From Clostridia bacterium (lineage in GTDB: Bacteria > Bacillota > Clostridia > Christensenellales > Aristaeellaceae): DNA of 53,027 bases. Shown here piece after piece: positions 32,036-40,085 of this stretch. The stretch lies in NCBI GenBank assembly GCA_017431365.1, contig JAFRLF010000163.1, forward strand, positions 1 through 53,027. The letters are read 5' to 3'. How positions within the stretch are numbered: position 1 is the first letter of the stretch; each line of letters starts with the position of its first letter. The notes below the pieces were generated by a model. The model saw nothing but the letters and a program-made list of their open reading frames with translations. It made no database searches and was not told the DNA's origin. The translations under genes were made by a program, and so were the position numbers.

Positions 32036-32065
32036 CGAAGGCCCCGGTCAAGGCCGGGGCCTTCG
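32036..32065 (+). terminator. Intercistronic hairpin after the sugar-binding protein gene
   Basis: CGAAGGCCCCGG / CCGGGGCCTTCG, 12 perfect pairs, loop of six. It is followed by GTATAAAC, not a T run, so partial termination or 3'-end protection of the binding-protein message is more likely than full termination. A smaller GATGAT/ATCATC hairpin lies just before it. Confidence 0.75.
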
Positions 32066-32117
32066 GTATAAACAGGCGTACAGCCTGATGAATCCGATTC
32101 TGAATGGGGGAACTTCC

Positions 32118-33080
32118 ATGAGCCAGGTCAAAACCTCAAACCTGCCCGTCCGGCAGGGATATAAGGATAAAAACTGGTTTGTCAGGCTGTTCGAGAACAT
32201 CAAGGCTCATCCGTGGCTGTATCTGATGTTCCTGCCTGTTTTTGTGTACTACGTCATTTTCCATTACTGGCCGATGTATGGCATCATCATCGCCTTCAAG
32301 GATTTCAAACCCATGAAGGGCATCTTCGGGAGCGCCTGGGTGGGCTTTGCCCAGTTCAGAGAGTTCCTGTACGGCCCCTATCTGTGGCGCCTCGTGCGCA
32401 ATACCCTGAGCATCAACCTGGGGATGCTGCTGTTCGGATTCCCGCTGCCGATCATCTTCGCACTGATTCTGAACGAATGCCGCAGCGTCAAGTTCCGCAA
32501 AGTTGTGCAGACCGTCACCTACATGCCCCACTTTGTCTCCTCTGTGGTCGTGTGTTCCCTGATGGTCATCTTCTGCCGGTCAACCGGTATCATTACGAAT
32601 ATTCTGCCGGTTTTCGGCATGCCGAAAACGAACCTGCTCTCCATTCCGAGATACTTCCAGCCCCTGTACATCAGTATGAACATCTGGCAGGAACTGGGCT
32701 GGGATTCCATCATCTTTTTCGCCGCCCTGACCAGCATCGACGCTTCCCTCTACGAGGCGGCGACGGTCGACGGCGCGGGCCGCTGGCAGCAGATGTGGCA
32801 TGTGACCCTGCCGGGCATTGCCCCGACGATCATCATCCTGCTGATCCTGCGCATCGGCAACCTGATGAGCCTCGGCTGGGACAGGATTTACCTTCTCTAC
32901 AGTGAAATGGTCTATGAAACGGCGGATGTCATTTCCACGTATGTGTACCGTACAGGCCTGCAGCGCATGCAGTATTCCTACGCTACGGCTGTCGGCCTCA
33001 TGAACTCCGTCGTGAACATTATACTTCTGCTCTCCACCAATGCGCTGTCGCGCCGGATCTCCGAGAGCAGTCTGTGGTAA
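32118..33080 (+). CDS. Sugar ABC transporter permease, LplB type
   Basis: First membrane subunit of the importer, 320 residues with six helices. Typical LplB markers: HPWLYLMFLPVFVYYVIFHYWPMYGIIIAFKDF near residue 35, GSAWVGFAQFREF near 75, coupling loop DASLYEAATVDGAGRWQQMWHVTLPGI near 210, and the end TYVYRTGLQRMQYSYATAVGLMNSVVN. The frame opens at 32088, but the ATG at 32118 has GGGGGA about 7 bases upstream. It follows the binding-protein gene after a strong hairpin. No ATPase gene lies in the operon, as in known lpl-type systems that borrow an MsmX-like ATPase. Confidence 0.93.
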   Translation: MSQVKTSNLPVRQGYKDKNWFVRLFENIKAHPWLYLMFLPVFVYYVIFHYWPMYGIIIAFKDFKPMKGIFGSAWVGFAQFREFLYGPYLWRLVRNTLSINLGMLLFGFPLPIIFALILNECRSVKFRKVVQTVTYMPHFVSSVVVCSLMVIFCRSTGIITNILPVFGMPKTNLLSIPRYFQPLYISMNIWQELGWDSIIFFAALTSIDASLYEAATVDGAGRWQQMWHVTLPGIAPTIIILLILRIGNLMSLGWDRIYLLYSEMVYETADVISTYVYRTGLQRMQYSYATAVGLMNSVVNIILLLSTNALSRRISESSLW

Positions 33081-33093
33081 GGGAGGCGCTTTT

Positions 33094-34023
33094 ATGGCAA
33101 AAGTCAATATCGCAACCGGCGCCATCCGCCGCGAAAACCGCATTAAAACCTCGGTGGGCGACAAAATCACCAGCGCCGTCATATATGTCGTCATGACGAT
33201 TCTTATGCTGGTGTCATTCTACCCGCTGTATTACTGCCTTGTGGCCTCCTTCTCAGACGCGAAACAGATCCTGGCCAACACCAAACCGCTGCTCGCGCCG
33301 ATCCGGCCCTTCACCTTCCACGGCTACCAGCTGGCGTTTAAGAACGCCGGCATACCGCTGGGCTTTCGAAACACGGTGACATACGTCATCTTCGGCACGC
33401 TGATGAGCCTGTTCATCACCATGCTGGGCGCGTTCTGCGTGTCCCGCAAGTATTTCTTCATCCGCAATATCGCCATGAAGCTGATCCTGGTGACCATGTT
33501 TTTCTCCGGCGGTATCATTCCGCTGTTCTTCGTCGTGCGGTGGGTCGGCATTTTCGACACCTGGTGGGCGTTCATCCTGCCGTACATGCTGAGCAGCTAC
33601 AACCTGATCATCATGCGGACATTCTTTCTGGGGATACCGGATTCGCTGGAGGAAGCGGCCCTGCTGGACGGGGCGAACGAGCTGCAGATCTTCTTCCACG
33701 TGATCATCCCGCTGTCCACGGCCGTCATCGCTGTTATCGCCATGTATTACGGCGTGGGGTACTGGAACTCCTGGTATCAGTCCATGATGTTCCAGCGTTC
33801 AAAGACGCTTTGGCCCCTGCAGATGTTCCTGCGTGAGGTGCTGATCGTCCAAAACGAGACCAGCCAGTCCATGGACGTGACGCAGATGTCCGCCGAAGCC
33901 TTCGACCGCGAGCTCGTCAAGTACTGCATCATCATCATTTCAACGGTGCCGATCCTGGTCATCTATCCGTTCCTGCAGCGCTACTTCGTCAAGGGCGTCA
34001 TGATCGGCGCCATCAAAGGTTAA
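33094..34023 (+). CDS. Sugar ABC transporter permease, LplC/YtcP type
   Basis: Second membrane subunit, 309 residues. SFYPLYYCLVASFSDAK near residue 48, GFRNTVTYVIFGTLMSLFITMLGAF near 90, MFFSGGIIPLFFVVRWVGIFDTWWAFILP near 135, and the coupling loop GIPDSLEEAALLDGANELQIFFHVIIPLS near 185 are characteristic of the LplC/YtcP group. Ends QRYFVKGVMIGAIKG, a near-universal tail for this family. Start is the ATG at 33094 with GGGAGG 7 bases upstream, 13 bases after the LplB stop. Confidence 0.93.
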   Translation: MAKVNIATGAIRRENRIKTSVGDKITSAVIYVVMTILMLVSFYPLYYCLVASFSDAKQILANTKPLLAPIRPFTFHGYQLAFKNAGIPLGFRNTVTYVIFGTLMSLFITMLGAFCVSRKYFFIRNIAMKLILVTMFFSGGIIPLFFVVRWVGIFDTWWAFILPYMLSSYNLIIMRTFFLGIPDSLEEAALLDGANELQIFFHVIIPLSTAVIAVIAMYYGVGYWNSWYQSMMFQRSKTLWPLQMFLREVLIVQNETSQSMDVTQMSAEAFDRELVKYCIIIISTVPILVIYPFLQRYFVKGVMIGAIKG

Positions 34024-34028
34024 TGTCC

Positions 34029-34059
34029 AAGGGCCGATGTTATCTGACATCGGCCTTTT
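34029..34059 (+). terminator. Terminator-like hairpin between lplC-like and melA
   Basis: AAGGGCCGATGT, loop TATCTG, ACATCGGCCTTT followed by T. Resembles an intrinsic terminator and may reduce melA expression relative to the transporter. A second small hairpin GCCGGC-GTAT-GCCGGC with TTT follows at 34082-34100. Confidence 0.7.
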
Positions 34060-34132
34060 GAAAGACAGACCCCGGCTGAAGGCCGGCGTATGCCGGCTTT
34101 GAGTGATACACATGAGATGGGAGGAGTTTCCA

Positions 34133-35569
34133 ATGCCAAAGATTACTTTTATGGGTGCCGGTTCTACCGTATTCTCCAAGAATGTGCTGGGTGACTGCAT
34201 GCTCACCAAGGCCCTCGAGGACAGCACGATCGCCCTGTACGACATCGATCCCAAGAGGTTGGAAGAGTCCCGTCACATGCTGTCGGCTATCAATAACAAC
34301 CTGGGCAACAAGGCCAAAATCGAGGCCTATTGCGGCGTCGAGAATCGCAAGGAAGCCCTGAAGGGCGCCAATTACGTCGTCAACGCCATTCAGGTCGGCG
34401 GCTACGATCCCTGCACCATCACGGACTTCGAGGTCCCCAAGAAGTACGGCCTTCGCCAGACCATCGCCGACACCCTGGGCATCGGCGGCATCTTCCGCGC
34501 GCTGCGCACCATTCCCGTCATGGTGGATTTTGCCCATGACATGGAAGAAGTTTGTCCCAACGCCTGGTTCCTGAACTATACCAATCCCATGGCCATGCTG
34601 ACAGGCGCCATGCTGCGCATGACCGGCATCAAGACCGTCGGCCTCTGCCACAGCGTACAGGTCTGCGCTTCCACCCTGCTCAACGAGCTGAATATGGAGT
34701 ATGACGACACCGTCCAGTGGAAGATCGCGGGCATCAACCATCAGGCGTGGCTGCTTGAGCTGACCAAAAACGGCGAGGACCTCTATCCCGAGGTCAAGCG
34801 CCGCGCTCTGCTCAAGAACGCCGGCAAGCTTCCCCAGCCCTCTGTTGAGGAAATCATGGAGAAGGCGAAGAAGCGCTTCGGCGACGAGCCCATCCCGGCG
34901 GAATTCATTGAGCGCATCAAAAAGGCGCACGACGACTACGAGACCAAGGGCATCCACGGCGACATGGTACGCCTGGAGCTCATGCGCCGGTTTGGCTACT
35001 ACATCACCGAGTCCTCCGAGCACAACGCCGAGTACACGCCCTACTTCATCAAGTCCCAGTATCCGGAGCTGATCGACGCGTTCAACGTGCCGCTGGATGA
35101 GTATCCGCGCCGCTGCATCAATCAGATCAAGCGCTGGGAGGAGCGCGAGGCGAAGGTCTTCGCGGACCCGCATCTGAGCCATACCCGCACGAGGGAATAC
35201 GCCAGCTACATCATGGAGGCCATAGAGACCAACGTGCCCTACAAGATCGGGGGCAACGTCCTGAACACGGGTCTGATCACCAACCTCCCGCAGAACGCCT
35301 GTGTCGAAGTGCCCTGCATGGTGGACGCCAGCGGCATCACCCCCTGCTACATCGGCGACCTGCCGGAGCAGTGCGCGGCGCTCAACCGCACCAATATCAA
35401 CGTCCAGCTGCTCACCATTGAAGCGGCCCGCACCCTCAAGAAGGATTACATCTATCAGGCGGCCATGCTGGATCCGCATACCGCCAGCGAGCTGCCCATC
35501 GACAAGATCGTTGCCATGTGCGACGACCTCATCGAGGCTCACGGCGATTGGATGCCCAAGTTCAATTGA
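34133..35569 (+). CDS. melA: Alpha-galactosidase, glycoside hydrolase family 4 (MelA type)
   Basis: Cytoplasmic NAD- and Mn-dependent alpha-galactosidase cleaving melibiose- or raffinose-type sugars by oxidation/elimination. 478 residues. NAD-binding ITFMGAGSTVFSKNVLGD opens the protein; ALYDIDPKRLEESRHM near 33; IQVGGYDPCTITDFEVPKKYGLRQTIADTLG near 85; NYTNPMAM near 148; metal-ligand Cys172-His173 in GLCHSVQ; GINHQAWLLEL near 200; TESSEHNAEYTPYFIK near 295. These stretches closely follow Escherichia coli MelA as I recall it, rather than the galacturonidase LplD that sits in this position in Bacillus subtilis. ATG at 34133 has GGGAGGAG 6 bases upstream. Placement after an lpl-like importer implies import of intact alpha-galactosides. 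Confidence 0.92.
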   Translation: MPKITFMGAGSTVFSKNVLGDCMLTKALEDSTIALYDIDPKRLEESRHMLSAINNNLGNKAKIEAYCGVENRKEALKGANYVVNAIQVGGYDPCTITDFEVPKKYGLRQTIADTLGIGGIFRALRTIPVMVDFAHDMEEVCPNAWFLNYTNPMAMLTGAMLRMTGIKTVGLCHSVQVCASTLLNELNMEYDDTVQWKIAGINHQAWLLELTKNGEDLYPEVKRRALLKNAGKLPQPSVEEIMEKAKKRFGDEPIPAEFIERIKKAHDDYETKGIHGDMVRLELMRRFGYYITESSEHNAEYTPYFIKSQYPELIDAFNVPLDEYPRRCINQIKRWEEREAKVFADPHLSHTRTREYASYIMEAIETNVPYKIGGNVLNTGLITNLPQNACVEVPCMVDASGITPCYIGDLPEQCAALNRTNINVQLLTIEAARTLKKDYIYQAAMLDPHTASELPIDKIVAMCDDLIEAHGDWMPKFN

Positions 35570-35583
35570 TCGTTTGTTTGTGA

Positions 35584-35616
35584 AAACGGCCCCGCGTCTC
35601 AGACGCGGGGCCGTTT
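35584..35616. terminator. Bidirectional terminator after melA
   Basis: AAACGGCCCCGCGTCT / AGACGCGGGGCCGTTT, a 16-base perfect inverted repeat with a one-base centre (effective loop TCTCAGA). Serves melA on the plus strand and the small membrane protein gene on the minus strand. Confidence 0.88.
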
Positions 35617-35630
35617 CGGCAGGGCCAGAC

Positions 35631-35903
35631 TCAATCGTCGATCAGAACGACGTTGGCATAGCTCGTGAGATATGTCTTTCCGTCGATCGTGACCTGCACG
35701 ACGTCGGAATCGGCGTAATCCAGCCAGGAGGAGACTTTTCCGTCGATGACATCGCCGTTCGGCAGGCCGATGACGGCCCTGTCAAAGCGGTTTTTGGTAT
35801 CGACCAGACGGCGGTTGCCGTGATTGATCTCCCAGTAAATCACGCCGCCGACAATGGCCAGCAGCAGTATAATCACGAGCGCGATGATGAGTTTCTTTTT
35901 CAT
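35631..35903 (-). CDS. Small membrane-anchored protein, unknown function
   Basis: A 90-residue protein. MKKKLIIALVIILLLAIVGG is an N-terminal signal anchor with no cleavage site, leaving about 65 residues outside: YWEINHGNRRLVDTKNRF, then IGLPNGDVIDGKVSSWLDYADSDVVQVTIDGKTYLTSYANVVLI, which reads as a small beta-barrel-like domain. I recognise no family. AAGGGAG lies about 10 bases before the ATG; the gene has its own promoter and a shared terminator, supporting that it is real despite its size. Confidence 0.78.
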   Translation of the reverse strand: MKKKLIIALVIILLLAIVGGVIYWEINHGNRRLVDTKNRFDRAVIGLPNGDVIDGKVSSWLDYADSDVVQVTIDGKTYLTSYANVVLIDD

Positions 35904-35938
35904 AAGCGTTTTCTCCCTTCAGATCGTGAATACTGAGT

Positions 35939-35967
35939 ATTATAATTCTTTGAATCGATTTTCGCAA
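35939..35967 (-). promoter_or_regulatory. Promoter of the small membrane protein gene
   Basis: Minus strand TTGCGA (35967-35962), 17-base spacer, perfect TATAAT (35944-35939). Confidence 0.75.
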
Positions 35968-36074
35968 GACTGATAGCCTGTTTTTATCATTTTTGAGCAT
36001 CATACTGTGATGTGCGCAACGATCCGTAAATCAGGACTCTCAGGTTACGTTTCTTGTTTTTTATAAATAGGATG

Positions 36075-36103
36075 TTGTTTGTCAGGATTTGACATGGTAT
36101 AAT
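36075..36103 (+). promoter_or_regulatory. Promoter of nagA
   Basis: TTGTTT (36075-36080), 17-base spacer, perfect TATAAT (36098-36103). A TTGACA at 36089-36094 is too close to the -10 to be its -35. Confidence 0.65.
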
Positions 36104-36173
36104 AATACAGCATCATAAAAACACATTTAAACGGGTTTGGTATGAGCTTTAGTATGTCAGGCGGGGTGATCGG

Positions 36174-37316
36174 ATGCTTGTCTATGCAAATAAACTCCTC
36201 GAATGGGACGGATGGCATGAAAACCGCCTCATAACTTGTTCGGAAGGGATCATTACAGACGTGTCGGACGCCAGGGATGCCGGCGCCGGCGCCGATTTGA
36301 AGGCAGAGATCGTCGCTCCCGGGTTTTTTGACATACACGCCCATGGAGGCGAGGGATTCTATCCGGGCTGCTATGACTTTGAACGCCTGAGCGGCTATCT
36401 TGAGCGGTTGGCCAGCTGCGGCGTGACGGACCTTCTCATGACTGTGGCTCCCGCAGATGGTGAGGATGAATATCGCAGGATCCTCAGTTTCATCCATGAT
36501 GCGATGGACCGTCAGGCGAACGGCTCGCTGGGCGGGGCTTACATTCAGGGCGTTCACCTCGAAGGGCCCTTCCTCAATCCGAACCGCTGCGGCGCTATGG
36601 ATCCCGCCCGAATGCCCGCCGCGTCGCCTGAGACCTATGATCGCTGGTTTGGAACTTTTGGCGACATCGTCCGATTGGTCACCATCGCGCCGGAAATGCC
36701 CGGCGCGCGAGAGTTGGCGGCTCACCTCCTCAAAAAGGGCATCAGGGTACAGGCGGGCCATACGGACGCCACGGCTGAGCAGGCCGACGAGGCGTTTTCG
36801 TGGGGAATAAACTCCCTTTGTCACACGTTCAACGCGGCGCGCCCAATTCATCATAGAAACCCGGGTATTGTGACGGCGGCGCTTCTTGATCCATCCGTCT
36901 ATTGCGAGGCGATATGCGACCTTAAGCATCTGGCAGCGCACACGCTCAAGCTGATCTATCGAATGAAAGGTCCTGACCGCATGATGGTCATTTCGGACAG
37001 CGGCGTGGTGACCGGACTGGCTGACGGCGAGTATATCATAGACGGCAGGAAATACTGCGTTCAGGACGGGACTCAACGCGTCAAGGGCGGGCAGACGCTT
37101 TCCGGCGGAGCGTGCTACGTCGACGGGGGCGTCAGAAACCTCGTCTCTATCGGCATTCCGGTCGAAGACGCTCTTTATATGGCGTCAGGGACGCCGGCTG
37201 ATCGGATAGGCCTTCCTGATATTGGAAAGATCGCGCCCGGTCAGCGCGCGCATATCGCGGGTTTTGACAGGGCGTTGACGCCGCTGTTCTCTGTCATCGG
37301 CGGATGGCGTTCATGA
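36174..37316 (+). CDS. nagA: N-acetylglucosamine-6-phosphate deacetylase
   Basis: Removes acetate from GlcNAc-6-P to give glucosamine-6-P, in amino-sugar and wall recycling. 380 residues, amidohydrolase fold. VAPGFFDIHAHGGEGF near residue 48 (first metal motif), GVHLEGPFLNPNRCGAMDP near 124 (metal Glu), AGHTDATAEQADEAF near 195 (metal His), CHTFNAARPIHHRNPG near 216 (second metal His and substrate Arg) and ISDSGVVTGLADG near 270 (catalytic Asp). The Asp motif reads ISDS where VTDA is usual. Start with GGGGTG upstream. A ROK kinase gene follows 65 bases downstream; no nagB is present in the window. Confidence 0.92.
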   Translation: MLVYANKLLEWDGWHENRLITCSEGIITDVSDARDAGAGADLKAEIVAPGFFDIHAHGGEGFYPGCYDFERLSGYLERLASCGVTDLLMTVAPADGEDEYRRILSFIHDAMDRQANGSLGGAYIQGVHLEGPFLNPNRCGAMDPARMPAASPETYDRWFGTFGDIVRLVTIAPEMPGARELAAHLLKKGIRVQAGHTDATAEQADEAFSWGINSLCHTFNAARPIHHRNPGIVTAALLDPSVYCEAICDLKHLAAHTLKLIYRMKGPDRMMVISDSGVVTGLADGEYIIDGRKYCVQDGTQRVKGGQTLSGGACYVDGGVRNLVSIGIPVEDALYMASGTPADRIGLPDIGKIAPGQRAHIAGFDRALTPLFSVIGGWRS

Positions 37317-37381
37317 GTTCTTCGGAGCGAATTGTCAGCGTGTAAGAATTTATACCAATTCATGAAAGAGGGGCGTCGTTT

Positions 37382-38257
37382 ATGACAAAATACGTCGCGG
37401 GCGTGGACATCGGCGGGACATCGGTGAAATTCGGCGTGTTTGAAGATGGCCGCAATCTGATATATAAGACCTCCAGACCATCAGTGATCGGCGATCCCGA
37501 CGGCATGGTCGATCTCATTGCGTCCATGGTCGATGAAAGCCCGTGTCGCGTCGGCATGATGGGCGTAGGTACGCCGGGAACGGTGCTCCTTCCGCAGAAT
37601 CTTGTCTCAGCGAGCAACCTTCATTGGCATAATGCGCCGCTCTGCGCCATGCTCAACAGAAAGCTCAAGATCCCTATCTGGGTGGACAACGACGCTCAGA
37701 CTCAGTTGGCCGCAGAGTGGTGGGACGGAGCCTGCCGTGGCCTTCAGAGCGCGGTGTATCTGACATTTGGCACAGGTGTCGGAGGCGGTTTCCTCTTCAA
37801 CGGGAAACCGTGGCGCGGGCATCTCAACACGGCGGGAGAATTGGGGCACTTCATCACGCACGCGGACGGACTGCAGTGCGCCTGCGGTCTGAAGGGCTGC
37901 TTTGAGATGTATGCCTCAGCTGGCGCGCTGTGCCGGCTCGGCAAGAGGGATAACGCGCAGGTCATCATTGACGCCGCGCGTGCCGGCGATGCTGAAATGA
38001 TGGCTGTCTTCCGCAAATACCTGCACGAGGTGGCGATCGGCGTCGCGTCCATTTACATGCTGTTTGCGCCTGAGGCGATTGTCCTTGGCGGGGGGATATC
38101 CGCCGCGGGAGATATACTCCTTCATACGCTTAACGAGGAGCTGCAGTCCATCGCGCCGCACATGGCCGCGGCTATATCCAACATCCTGTGTTTGGCCGTA
38201 CACCGCAACGACGCGGGGATTCGCGGCGCGGCGGCTCTGGCCCTCACGAATCTGTGA
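37382..38257 (+). CDS. ROK-family sugar kinase (glucokinase/N-acetylhexosamine kinase-like)
   Basis: Phosphorylates a hexose or N-acetylhexosamine with ATP in the cytoplasm. 291 residues, no DNA-binding domain, so an enzyme rather than a ROK repressor. Phosphate-binding GVDIGGTSVKFGVF near residue 7, sugar-binding IPIWVDNDAQTQLAAEWW near 97 (catalytic Asp), GTGVGGGFLFNGKPWRG near 127, EL-GH metal-site His near 152, zinc knuckle CACGLKGCFEMYAS near 165, and VLGGGISAAGD near 235. Adjacent to nagA, so GlcNAc or ManNAc is a plausible substrate, giving the 6-phosphate that NagA deacetylates; glucose is the alternative. AGAGGGG precedes the ATG. Confidence 0.9.
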   Translation: MTKYVAGVDIGGTSVKFGVFEDGRNLIYKTSRPSVIGDPDGMVDLIASMVDESPCRVGMMGVGTPGTVLLPQNLVSASNLHWHNAPLCAMLNRKLKIPIWVDNDAQTQLAAEWWDGACRGLQSAVYLTFGTGVGGGFLFNGKPWRGHLNTAGELGHFITHADGLQCACGLKGCFEMYASAGALCRLGKRDNAQVIIDAARAGDAEMMAVFRKYLHEVAIGVASIYMLFAPEAIVLGGGISAAGDILLHTLNEELQSIAPHMAAAISNILCLAVHRNDAGIRGAAALALTNL

Positions 38258-38304
38258 GTGCGGTTGCGTTTTTGTGCGCGTAAGGTAAATTAACGCGTGA
38301 AGGT

Positions 38305-38333
38305 TTGCGCGCGGGTGTATAATCTGTTATAAT
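38305..38333 (+). promoter_or_regulatory. Promoter of the asp23-amaP cluster
   Basis: TTGCGC (38305-38310), 17-base spacer, perfect TATAAT (38328-38333). Another TATAAT lies ten bases upstream (38318) without a matching -35. Confidence 0.65.
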
Positions 38334-38361
38334 GCTGATATGCGAAGGAGGCGAATACACT

Positions 38362-39084
38362 ATGAGTGATAATCAGCCTAACAATAACGTATTGATGAAT
38401 ACAACGGATAATGGCAGCGTCATTTTCGCGACGGATGTCATCTCCACCATTGCGGGTCTGGCCGCCACCGAGGTCGAGGGCGTGACCAACATGGTCGGCG
38501 CCTCGGGCACCAGTTTTTCCGAACTCTTCAGCCGGAAAAATCAAAGCTCCAAAGCGCTGACGAAGGGCGTCAAAGTAGAGCTTATGGACGGGAACAAAGT
38601 AACCGTCTCCCTGACCATCGTCGTAGACTACGGTTCTCCGATCCCTGAGGTCGCGGGCAACATTCAGGAAAATGTCAAAAAGGCGATTGAAACCATGTCG
38701 GGACTGACGGTATCCGCGGTGAACGTGCACGTCTCCGCCGTCAGTTTCGCGAAAGAGCAGAAGACCGTGGCGGAGATCGAAGAAAAACAGAAGCTCATGC
38801 TCCAACAGCGCGAAGCTGACGAGACCCGCGAGACAGCGAGCAAAGAAGACGCCGCGGTTGAAAACGCATCGAAAGCCCAGCGCGAGCCCGAACAGCCTTC
38901 GAATGATGCGCCGGTGAGCGACGCAGTTAATGCGGATCAGACCGCCGCAGATGAAGATGATTTCGTTCTCGATCTCGGCGATGACGAAGACGAGACGCCC
39001 GCAGCCGACGAAAAGGCCCAGGAAGGGAACGGCGATAGTCATGATGATGCGGAAACTGACGAAGAAAAATCTCAAGCTGACTAA
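38362..39084 (+). CDS. Asp23/Gls24 family envelope stress protein
   Basis: Asp23-like cytoplasmic protein that in Staphylococcus is tethered to the membrane by AmaP. 240 residues: Asp23 domain about 17-125 (IFATDVISTIAGLAATEVEGVTNMVG, then VSLTIVVDYGSPIPEVAGNIQENVKKAIETMSGL and VNVHVSAVSF), then a charged helix (EQKTVAEIEEKQKLMLQQREADE) and an acidic, Asp/Glu-rich tail of about 90 residues that is longer than in the classical protein. ATG at 38362 has AAGGAGG about 9 bases upstream; the ATG at 38332 lies in the promoter. The tail-coding DNA overlaps the start of amaP. Confidence 0.9.
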   Translation: MSDNQPNNNVLMNTTDNGSVIFATDVISTIAGLAATEVEGVTNMVGASGTSFSELFSRKNQSSKALTKGVKVELMDGNKVTVSLTIVVDYGSPIPEVAGNIQENVKKAIETMSGLTVSAVNVHVSAVSFAKEQKTVAEIEEKQKLMLQQREADETRETASKEDAAVENASKAQREPEQPSNDAPVSDAVNADQTAADEDDFVLDLGDDEDETPAADEKAQEGNGDSHDDAETDEEKSQAD

Positions 39085-39619
39085 ATGGCAGTTGCTTGCG
39101 CTGACGCTCTTGTTGATCGCGTTCGCCCTCATGCTGGTCAGCCTGTTGATAACGCTGATAGCGCCGGGTGTTGGCCACAGCTTTTACAGTATGATCGAAC
39201 GGCGCACTGCCACCAGAGTCATGCTGATCGCGATAACCGCCGCCCTGCTGGTCCTGATGGGTCTGTATGTTCGCGATCTGTTTGCGCCGCGCCGTGGTTC
39301 GGTCCCAGCGTCAGCCGAGGAAGCGCTTAAGCTGGACGCCGAAGGTACGGTATCCGTTTCCTCTCAGGCGATGGAATCCCTCGTCAACCAGACTGTGGGG
39401 CATATCGAGGGCGTTGCTTCCTACGAGACTCGGGTCAACGGAGATACCGAATTCTTGACGGTTGATATCTATCTGACAGTTATGTCAGGCACACGCGTAC
39501 CGGAGCTGAGCGAAAGCCTGAAAAAGGCTTTGGCTGAGGAACTGGAAAGTCTTGCTGGCGTCAAAAAGACCGAAGTTCACTTGCTTATCAGCGATGTCGT
39601 GAAAATGAAATTACAATAA
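39041..39619 (+). CDS. amaP: AmaP-like membrane anchor of Asp23
   Basis: Membrane protein of about 192 residues. Basic N-terminus (RKLTKKNLKLTKWQ), two hydrophobic helices (LLALTLLLIAFALMLVSLLITL and VMLIAITAALLVLMGLYV) and a C-terminal cytoplasmic domain resembling an Asp23 domain: GTVSVSSQAMESLVNQTVGHIEGV and FLTVDIYLTVMSGTRVPELSESLKKAL. This is the AmaP layout. Three successive ATG codons (39041-39049) with GAAGGGA about 12 bases ahead mark the start, 44 bases inside the asp23 gene in another frame, so the two partners are likely translationally coupled. Confidence 0.85.
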   Translation: MMMRKLTKKNLKLTKWQLLALTLLLIAFALMLVSLLITLIAPGVGHSFYSMIERRTATRVMLIAITAALLVLMGLYVRDLFAPRRGSVPASAEEALKLDAEGTVSVSSQAMESLVNQTVGHIEGVASYETRVNGDTEFLTVDIYLTVMSGTRVPELSESLKKALAEELESLAGVKKTEVHLLISDVVKMKLQ

Positions 39620-39639
39620 TATGCATCAGCATGAAGTGA

Positions 39640-39665
39640 GCCGGCGCGCGTGACGGCGCGTCGGC
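39640..39665 (+). other. GC-rich stem-loop between amaP and nusB
   Basis: GCCGGCGCGC, six-base loop, GCGCGTCGGC: ten pairs with one G-U. Followed by GTCTTCTGTC, so only a weak terminator; may attenuate read-through from asp23-amaP into nusB. Confidence 0.6.
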
Positions 39666-39692
39666 GTCTTCTGTCATGAGGAGGACGTTGTC

Positions 39693-40085
39693 ATGGACAG
39701 AACGTTGGCACGCGCATCCGCGATGAAGCTCATTTATGAATGGGAAATGGGCGGAGACGGCGGCGAGGACACGCGCCTTGGATTGCTCGAGATCAAACCG
39801 GGCGAGTCAGAATCGGATTACATGGAGCGTCTGGTTGCAGGCGTCAAGGAAAACAAGGCCGAGATCGATGAAAGAATAGCCCGTTACCTGAATGGATGGT
39901 CCATTGACCGCGTCAACCGTGTTGAACTGTCTATCATGCGCGTAGCCGTGTTTGAGATGACAAAGACGGACCTCAGTCCGGCTGTGGCCGTCAACGAAGC
40001 GCTCGAGCTGACAAGGACGTATTCGTCGCCGGAGGATGTCGCCTTCGTCAACGGTGTGCTGGGCAGCATCGCGAGGAGCCTGTGA
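39693..40085 (+). CDS. nusB: Transcription antitermination factor NusB
   Basis: Binds boxA RNA with NusE (S10) for rRNA antitermination. 130 residues, all-helical. ARASAMKLIYEWEM at the N-terminus, IDERIARYLNGWSIDRVNRVELSIMRVAVFEM near residue 56 and VAVNEALELTRTYSSPEDVAFVNGVLGSIAR at the end are diagnostic. ATG with GAGGAGG 8 bases upstream. Its stop shares a base with the start of the Kae1-like gene (TGATG). Confidence 0.95.
   Translation: MDRTLARASAMKLIYEWEMGGDGGEDTRLGLLEIKPGESESDYMERLVAGVKENKAEIDERIARYLNGWSIDRVNRVELSIMRVAVFEMTKTDLSPAVAVNEALELTRTYSSPEDVAFVNGVLGSIARSL

Noticed and set aside
34040-35542. 500-residue open frame antisense to melA
   Set aside because: Exact shadow of a well-recognised GH4 gene with strong third-position GC bias; low-complexity V/G/D/A/L/H composition, no ribosome binding site and no family match.
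36089-36103. TTGACA next to TATAAT upstream of nagA as a consensus promoter
   Set aside because: The two hexamers are only three or four bases apart, impossible for a -35/-10 pair; TTGTTT at 17 bases was used instead.
36045-37076. 343-residue minus-strand open frame
   Set aside because: Antisense to nagA, whose metal-binding motifs are clear.
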